DNA of 64,000 nucleotides from JAVVEG01 sp032251455 (GTDB lineage Bacteria > Pseudomonadota > Gammaproteobacteria > Pseudomonadales > Pseudohongiellaceae). Of this stretch, positions 59,959 to 64,000 are shown piece after piece. A model generated the notes under the pieces. That model saw only the letters and a list, made by a program, of their open reading frames with translations, searched no databases and was not told the origin of the DNA. A program made the position numbers and the translations under genes. The stretch lies in assembly GCA_032251455.1 (NCBI GenBank), contig JAVVEG010000003.1, positions 62,001-126,000 of the forward strand, given 5' to 3'. Numbering within the stretch: the first letter of the stretch is position 1; the number at the start of each line of letters is the position of its first letter.

Positions 59959-60891
59959 ATGACGGCACAAGTGCACAAGACAGTTTTGCTTGAGTCTGCG
60001 GTTGCTTCGCTGGTCTGGGATGACGCTGGGTTTTATGTTGATGGCACTTTTGGTCGTGGCGGGCATGCGCAGGCTATATTGGCAGGGCTGGGCCCAAAAG
60101 GTGTATTGCTGGCCATCGACAAGGACCCCGAAGCGGTGGCGCTGGGGCGCACCCGGTTTGCAATGGATCCCCGCTTCAGTATTGTACAAACCTCATTTTC
60201 ATCCTTGTCCGAATTAGTGCAAGAAAGACAGAAAGCCGGAGAAGTGGCAGGTGTCTTACTGGATCTTGGCGTATCTTCGCCACAACTGGATGAAGCAGAA
60301 AGGGGTTTCAGTTTCACTCAGGATGGACCACTGGATATGCGAATGAATCCGGAGGCAGGTCAGAGCGCAGCACAATGGCTGGCGCAGGCTGATGAGAAGG
60401 AAATTGCCGACATCATCTACCGCTATGGAGAAGAGCGACATTCCCGCCGCATGGCGCGTGCCATCGTTACCGAAAGGGTCAGAAAGCCCATTACTAGCAC
60501 CTTGCAACTGGCCGAGATCGTCAAACAGGCCAACCCCTCCTGGGAAAAACACAAGCATCCGGCGACGCGTGCATTTCAGGCCATCCGAATTCATATCAAT
60601 CAGGAGCTTGACGAGTTGCAGTCCTGTCTGCAGCAGGCTTTGGAAATGCTGATGCCAAAGGGCCGGCTGGTAGTCATCAGTTTTCATTCTCTTGAAGATC
60701 GTATTGTCAAACAATTCATTGACAAGCATGTGCGTGGTGATGAGTTTCCGGTTGGTGTGCCAGTCAGACATGATCAGATGAATCGGCGCTTGGTCAAAAT
60801 GGGTAAGCCGGTCAAAGCACAGGAAGAGGAGTTGAAAAGGAATCCCCGGGCCCGTAGCGCCATCATGCGTGTTGCCGAGAAGGTGGCGTGA
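59959..60891 (+). CDS. rsmH: 16S rRNA N4-cytidine C1402 methyltransferase
   Basis: RsmH (MraW) methylates the base of C1402, the same nucleotide modified by RsmI encoded 1.3 kb upstream. The 310-residue protein shows HKTVLLESAV, the SAM motif FYVDGTFGRGGHAQAIL, GVLLDLGVSSPQLDEAERGFSFTQDGPLDMRMN and FHSLEDRIVKQFI. Its stop overlaps the ftsL start by one base (TGATG). Confidence 0.98.
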   Translation: MTAQVHKTVLLESAVASLVWDDAGFYVDGTFGRGGHAQAILAGLGPKGVLLAIDKDPEAVALGRTRFAMDPRFSIVQTSFSSLSELVQERQKAGEVAGVLLDLGVSSPQLDEAERGFSFTQDGPLDMRMNPEAGQSAAQWLAQADEKEIADIIYRYGEERHSRRMARAIVTERVRKPITSTLQLAEIVKQANPSWEKHKHPATRAFQAIRIHINQELDELQSCLQQALEMLMPKGRLVVISFHSLEDRIVKQFIDKHVRGDEFPVGVPVRHDQMNRRLVKMGKPVKAQEEELKRNPRARSAIMRVAEKVA

Positions 60892-61250
60892 TGAAAAAAA
60901 TCGCACAGAATCGCAAGATTTCTGACCGGGGGATTTCTGACTCGGATAGGGAGCGCAATGCTGCTGAGTTTTTCTTGTTGTCGCCAAGCCTCGTTGTTCT
61001 TCTGGTTTTGCTGCTGGCAGTGCTGGCATCCGGTCTTGGCGTGGTGTACAGCACATTTGAAAATCGATTGGCCATGCATCAGTTGCAGCAACTGCGCAAT
61101 GAAAACAATGTGTTGGATGTGCAATGGGGCCAGCTTCTCATTGAACAAAGCACTTTTGGCCTGGAAGGCAGAATTGAATCAAAGGCAAGTGAAGAGTTGC
61201 AAATGAGTCTGCCTGAATGGTCAGACATTATCATGGTGACTTATGAGTGA
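60891..61250 (+). CDS. ftsL: Cell-division protein FtsL
   Basis: FtsL is a bitopic divisome protein acting with FtsB and FtsQ to activate septal synthesis. The cytoplasmic tail, one helix (LVVLLVLLLAVLASGLGVVY) and a periplasmic leucine-zipper coiled coil (LAMHQLQQLRNENNVLDVQWGQLLIEQ) give the usual layout in 119 residues. It starts at ATG 60891 and overlaps ftsI by eight bases. Confidence 0.93.
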   Translation: MKKIAQNRKISDRGISDSDRERNAAEFFLLSPSLVVLLVLLLAVLASGLGVVYSTFENRLAMHQLQQLRNENNVLDVQWGQLLIEQSTFGLEGRIESKASEELQMSLPEWSDIIMVTYE

Positions 61251-62967
61251 TGCTAAAGTGAATCCATTGCAGTTCACCTGGCGCCTGTATCTGGTCTATT
61301 TTGTCATGCTGGCAGGCATAACCGCTGTGCTGTGGAAAGTGGCAACCCTGCATGTGGTACAGCGGGACTTTCTGCAGGAGCAGGGTGACGCCCGAACCAT
61401 TCGAGTCGAGCCACTGATGGCACATCGGGGCATGATCATGGATCGTAATGGTGAACCTCTGGCGGTGAGTACTCCGGTCAAATCCATCTGGGTCAACCCC
61501 AGGGAAATTGGTGAAAATCGTGACGGGATGGCACAGTTGGCTCAGCATCTGGAGATTGATGAAAAAACGCTGCTCGACACTGTTATTTCCAATAGTAACA
61601 AGGAATTTATCTATGCCAAGCGGCGCCTGCCACCGCAGCAGGCAGATGAAATTCTGGCCCTGGGAATTCCCGGAGTCTATAGCCGTCAGGAATATCAACG
61701 GTATTACCCGCAGGGTGAGGTTACCGCACATGTTGTGGGCTTCAGCAATATCGATGACATCGGTCAGGAAGGCCTGGAGCTGGCCTATGATCATTGGCTT
61801 CAAGGCATTCCCGGCAAGCAGCAGGTCATCAAGGACCGGCGCGGCAGAATCATCAAGGAACTCAATACGCTGCAAACAGCACAACCGGGCAAGAATCTGG
61901 AGTTGAGCATTGATTTCCGGATCCAGAATCTTGCCTACCGGGAATTGAAGGCCGAATTCATCAACCGGGGTGCTCGTTCGGCCTCTGCTGTTGTACTGAA
62001 CGTGGAAAGTGGAGAAGTGCTGGCCATGGTCAACCAGCCTTCCTACAACCCGAACAATCGCAGCCGGATTTCCGATTTTGGTGTGCTGAGAAACCGGGCG
62101 ATCACCGACCAGCAGGAACCCGGTTCAACCGCCAAGACGTTTACCGCAATTGCAGCACTGGAATCAGGTTTGTATACACCTGGCACCACAATAGATACCA
62201 GTCCTGGACGCTTGCGCGTAGGTCGCGACTATGTGGAAGACCGTGGCAGGGATTACGGGGTGTTGACGGTTGCAGAGGTGGTGGCCAAATCGAGCAATAT
62301 TGGTTCGGCCAAGATAGCCCTGTCGATAGGGCCAGATTTATTGCGTGACGTCATGGCCAGGGCAGGATTCGGCGAGAATACCGGCAGCGGTTTTCCAGGA
62401 GAAAGAGGGGGCATCCTGCCCAGTCATCGAAGATGGAGTGATATCGAACTGGCAACACTTTCCTTTGGTTATGGGCTGACCGCATCAACCTTGCAGATTG
62501 CCCAGGCCTATTCAGTAATAGCCAGTGATGGCATCAAGCGCCCAGTAACTCTGCTCAAACATAGTGGGAGTATCGATTCCATCCCTGAGGAGAGGGTTTT
62601 TGATGCTGAGGTGGTCCGGCAGGTAAAGGCAATGCTGGAAGCGGTTGTTGATCCGGAAAAAGGGGGAGCTACAGCGGCGAATGTCCCCTTTTATTCGGTC
62701 GCGGGTAAAACCGGAACTGCCCAGGTTCTGGGAGAGGGTGGTTATCTGTTGAAAGTCAATAATTCAAGTTTCGCGGGTTATGCCCCCGCACACAATCCGA
62801 AAATTGTAGTAGTGGTTGTCATAAACGAGCCGCAAGGTTCCCAGCAATTCGGTAGTCAGGTGGCAGCGCCTGTATTCTCCCGCATAGTTGCCGGCACCAT
62901 GCGTATCCTGGAGATTGCTCCAGATAATCTGGACAGTGACCATGTCTTGCGACTGAGTGCACTGTAA
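61243..62967 (+). CDS. ftsI: Septal peptidoglycan transpeptidase (PBP3)
   Basis: FtsI cross-links septal peptidoglycan with FtsW. One N-terminal helix (LYLVYFVMLAGITAVLW), a pedestal domain (RGMIMDRNGEPLAVSTPVKSIWVNP) and the transpeptidase domain follow. The catalytic motifs are STAK (Ser near residue 295), SSN and KTGTA. The first reads S-T-A-K where most gammaproteobacteria have S-T-V-K, a mild change. Length is 574 residues. Confidence 0.97.
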   Translation: MSDAKVNPLQFTWRLYLVYFVMLAGITAVLWKVATLHVVQRDFLQEQGDARTIRVEPLMAHRGMIMDRNGEPLAVSTPVKSIWVNPREIGENRDGMAQLAQHLEIDEKTLLDTVISNSNKEFIYAKRRLPPQQADEILALGIPGVYSRQEYQRYYPQGEVTAHVVGFSNIDDIGQEGLELAYDHWLQGIPGKQQVIKDRRGRIIKELNTLQTAQPGKNLELSIDFRIQNLAYRELKAEFINRGARSASAVVLNVESGEVLAMVNQPSYNPNNRSRISDFGVLRNRAITDQQEPGSTAKTFTAIAALESGLYTPGTTIDTSPGRLRVGRDYVEDRGRDYGVLTVAEVVAKSSNIGSAKIALSIGPDLLRDVMARAGFGENTGSGFPGERGGILPSHRRWSDIELATLSFGYGLTASTLQIAQAYSVIASDGIKRPVTLLKHSGSIDSIPEERVFDAEVVRQVKAMLEAVVDPEKGGATAANVPFYSVAGKTGTAQVLGEGGYLLKVNNSSFAGYAPAHNPKIVVVVVINEPQGSQQFGSQVAAPVFSRIVAGTMRILEIAPDNLDSDHVLRLSAL

Positions 62968-62980
62968 AGGGTTTGATTCC

Positions 62981-64000
62981 ATGAATACAGCGGAAAAAAT
63001 GATGATGTCCAGAATAACACTGAATGAACTTTTGGCGGGCATGCAGATAATCCCGGCCGAATTGCAGGAAACTCTGGAAGTGATGATCGAGGGTGTCCAG
63101 ATGGATAGCCGGTTGATTGAGCCCGGTGATCTTTTCTGTGCCTGCTTTGGCAGGAATCATGATGCACGCGACTACATTGGAACGGCAATCGCCAATGGTG
63201 CTGTGGCGATTCTGGCTGAATCGGGTGGCAGCTGGCAGGGCTGGCAGTTGCAGTCAGGTGTACCAATCATTGCGGTTGATGATCTGGCGGCGAAAATAAG
63301 TCAAATTGCTGGTCGTTTCTTTGCCGATCCTTCCAGTACGCTGTCAATTACAGGGATAACTGGTACCAATGGAAAAACAAGTTGCAGCCAGTTTCTTGCC
63401 CAGAGTCTGAATCTGCTTGGCAGGCAATGTGGCGTCATTGGAACATTGGGATATGGTTTTTGCGGGGCCATGAAGGATACCGGTTACACCACGCCAGATG
63501 CGGTTCAGTTACAGTCCATTCTTGCCGAGTTGCGTGCCAGCAAGGCAGACAGTGTTGCCATGGAAGTCTCCTCACAGGGACTGCACCAGCACAGGGTTGA
63601 TGGAATCAGGTTTCACACTGCAGTATTTACCAATCTTACCCGAGACCATCTGGATTACCACGACAGTATGGAAGCTTATGGCAAGGTCAAGCGCAGACTG
63701 TTCGAAATGGATGGTTTGCGCACCGCAGTGGTCAATGTGGATGATCCATATGCGCCACAAATTCTCAACAACATTTCTTCATCAGTCCGGAGTCTTACCT
63801 ATAGTCTGAGTAACAACAAGGCAGATGTTCATGGTAGCGAATTGATTCTTGATAAAGAGGGCTATCGGGTAAAAGTCGAAACTCCCTGGGGAAATGGTGT
63901 TCTGACAGGATCCCTGTTGGGCGAGTTCAATATCAGTAATGTGCTGGCGGTACTGACTGTATTGATGAGCCTTGAAACAGGAAGCAGGAAGTGGACGTTG
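62981..64000 (+). CDS. murE: UDP-MurNAc-tripeptide synthetase (partial, cut by window edge)
   Basis: MurE adds the third residue, normally meso-diaminopimelate in gammaproteobacteria, to UDP-MurNAc-L-Ala-D-Glu. The frame begins at ATG 62981, 13 bases after ftsI, and runs off the window after 340 codons. GVQMDSRLIEPGDLFCACFG is the UDP-binding start, ITGITGTNGKTSCSQFLA the ATP loop, and TTPDAVQLQSILAELRASKADSVAMEVSSQGLHQHRVDG the substrate region. The C-terminal domain with the DAP/Lys selectivity motif is outside the window. Confidence 0.96.
   Translation, partial: MNTAEKMMMSRITLNELLAGMQIIPAELQETLEVMIEGVQMDSRLIEPGDLFCACFGRNHDARDYIGTAIANGAVAILAESGGSWQGWQLQSGVPIIAVDDLAAKISQIAGRFFADPSSTLSITGITGTNGKTSCSQFLAQSLNLLGRQCGVIGTLGYGFCGAMKDTGYTTPDAVQLQSILAELRASKADSVAMEVSSQGLHQHRVDGIRFHTAVFTNLTRDHLDYHDSMEAYGKVKRRLFEMDGLRTAVVNVDDPYAPQILNNISSSVRSLTYSLSNNKADVHGSELILDKEGYRVKVETPWGNGVLTGSLLGEFNISNVLAVLTVLMSLETGSRKWTL

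Overview
The window is a chromosomal segment from a gammaproteobacterium of roughly 54% GC. Its right-hand two thirds keep a gene order that I recognise from Pseudomonas and its relatives: lpt/rpoN/pts, murA-hisG-hisD-algW-nif3-cysD-cysNC-zapG-zapE, rplM-rpsI-pet-sspAB, dolP-diaA-yraN-lpoA-rsmI-rnpB-mraZ. The left edge has the dksA-gluQ-cbrX-cbrA order that is also typical of that group. Nothing looks like a prophage, plasmid, integron, CRISPR array or intact insertion sequence. I found no tRNA or ribosomal RNA gene. The organism is probably free-living, makes LPS and is aerobic (bc1 complex). It also makes hopanoids, which is uncommon for a Pseudomonas-like gammaproteobacterium.

Layout. 1-2.1 kb: start of a CbrA-type transporter-kinase (cut by the window edge), a 58-residue membrane protein, gluQ and dksA on the minus strand. 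2.2-11 kb: an aminotransferase, a minus-strand group (unknown membrane protein, unknown coiled-coil protein, Cys/Met-metabolism PLP enzyme, small Rieske ferredoxin), a coiled-coil lipoprotein and the proton-pumping pyrophosphatase hppA. 11-22.2 kb: an isoprenoid/hopanoid island with mrp, ispG, ispH, hpnH, squalene synthase, hpnG, hpnA, shc, hpnM and idi. 22.2-28.2 kb: an SLC5-type transporter with its small DUF4212 partner, a VTT-domain membrane protein with a methyltransferase, an APH-fold kinase, a histidine phosphatase and a LysR regulator.

28.2-36.6 kb (minus): darP, ptsO, rapZ, ptsN, rpoN, lptB, lptA, lptC, kdsC, kdsD, yrbG, i.e. nitrogen-PTS, sigma-54 and LPS export. 36.7-41 kb (plus): mlaC, ibaG, murA, hisG, hisD. 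41-49 kb: algW, nif3, cysNC, cysD, zapG, zapE and a serine hydrolase. 49.2-54.2 kb: rplM-rpsI, petA, a cytochrome b-cytochrome c1 fusion, sspA-sspB. 54.2-59.1 kb: dolP, diaA, yraN, lpoA, rsmI and RNase P RNA. 59.3 kb to the end: the start of the division/cell-wall cluster (promoter, MraZ operator, mraZ, rsmH, ftsL, ftsI, partial murE).

How it fits together. IspG, IspH and Idi supply C5 units, squalene synthase joins farnesyl diphosphate into squalene in one enzyme, Shc cyclises it, HpnH and HpnG build the C35 side chain, and HpnA and HpnM are the usual partners. Mrp, an Fe-S carrier, sits directly before three consecutive 4Fe-4S enzymes. The conserved backbone shows notable absences: mlaFED next to mlaC, hpf between rpoN and ptsN, and hisC after hisD. 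The most distinctive features are the b-c1 fusion, the altered cluster-binding box of its Rieske partner, the alphaproteobacterial-looking IspG in the hopanoid island, and a short dispersed inverted-repeat sequence. I did not find a clearly new defence or mobile system.
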